Shown piece by piece: positions 5,250-5,306 of a DNA stretch of 5,306 bases. This stretch comes from Candidatus Pacearchaeota archaeon. Its GTDB lineage: Archaea; Nanobdellota; Nanobdellia; Pacearchaeales; GW2011-AR1. Location: positions 1-5,306 of the forward strand of contig JAFCDM010000044.1 in the NCBI GenBank assembly GCA_017609695.1, read 5' to 3'. The stretch's first letter is position 1; every line of letters starts with the position of its first letter. Under the pieces are notes generated by a model that searched no databases, was not told the DNA's origin, and was given only the letters and a program-made list of their open reading frames with translations. Made by a program: the position numbers and the translations under genes.

Positions 5250-5306
5250 ATGTTACAAATAATTGGTTGGATAGGATTTGGAATATTAATCTTATCTTTT
5301 GGTTTA
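5250..5306 (+). CDS. Partial membrane protein, N-terminal fragment
   Basis: An ATG at 5250 opens a frame of 19 codons to the window edge. The visible peptide (MLQIIGWIGFGILILSFGL) is entirely hydrophobic and Gly/Ile/Leu-rich, so the protein starts with a transmembrane helix and no positively charged leader. A GAGGG at 5242-5246 lies three bases before the ATG and may act as a ribosome binding site, and a TATA-like box lies near 5210-5217. It is divergent from valS. Small multi-spanning membrane proteins of several families begin similarly, so no family is assigned. The identity is unknown, but the combination of promoter, ribosome binding site and open hydrophobic frame makes a real gene likely. 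Confidence 0.6.
   Translation, partial: MLQIIGWIGFGILILSFGL

Overview
The window is very AT-rich (roughly 30% G+C judged by eye). It reads as chromosomal DNA of an archaeon, probably a small-genome DPANN-type lineage, though no marker here fixes the lineage. The archaeal call rests on three things: a class-1 release factor of the archaeal/eukaryotic family (NIKS, YxCxxxF and GGQ motifs); a valyl-tRNA synthetase with archaeal-type signature sequences; and TATA-like boxes about 25-30 bases upstream of start codons with almost no leader, as in leaderless archaeal transcription.

Layout, left to right. Positions 1-234 hold two small minus-strand genes in a probable operon, the downstream one cut by the window edge. 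A divergent AT-rich promoter region (235-322) separates them from a small plus-strand gene (323-514), whose stop codon overlaps that of the convergent release-factor gene prf1 (511-1626, minus). Upstream of prf1 lies a 286-residue protein gene (1763-2623, minus) with a double Clp N-terminal domain closely resembling bacterial ClpC, fused to an unrecognised C-terminal region and lacking any ATPase module. Upstream of that is valS (2773-5133, minus). A short divergent promoter region with an imperfect inverted repeat follows. The first 19 codons of a plus-strand membrane protein reach the right edge.

The most notable structure is an exact 43-bp direct repeat, at 1618-1660 (running into the prf1 start) and 2728-2770 (two bases beyond the valS stop). 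The copies flank the ClpC-N-like gene precisely, with a period of 1110 bp. Deleting one period would restore a tight valS - 43 bp - prf1 arrangement. This suggests that the bacterial-looking gene was inserted as a small cassette between two translation genes, or that a shared regulatory element was duplicated.

valS and prf1 both serve translation (Val-tRNA charging and stop-codon release). The ClpC-N-like protein keeps the glutamates that in bacterial ClpC belong to the phosphoarginine/substrate docking sites, so it may be a substrate-binding or adaptor protein. Its function is otherwise unknown. No tRNA, rRNA, CRISPR array or transposase gene was seen, and no stretch longer than about 150 bases lacks a gene.
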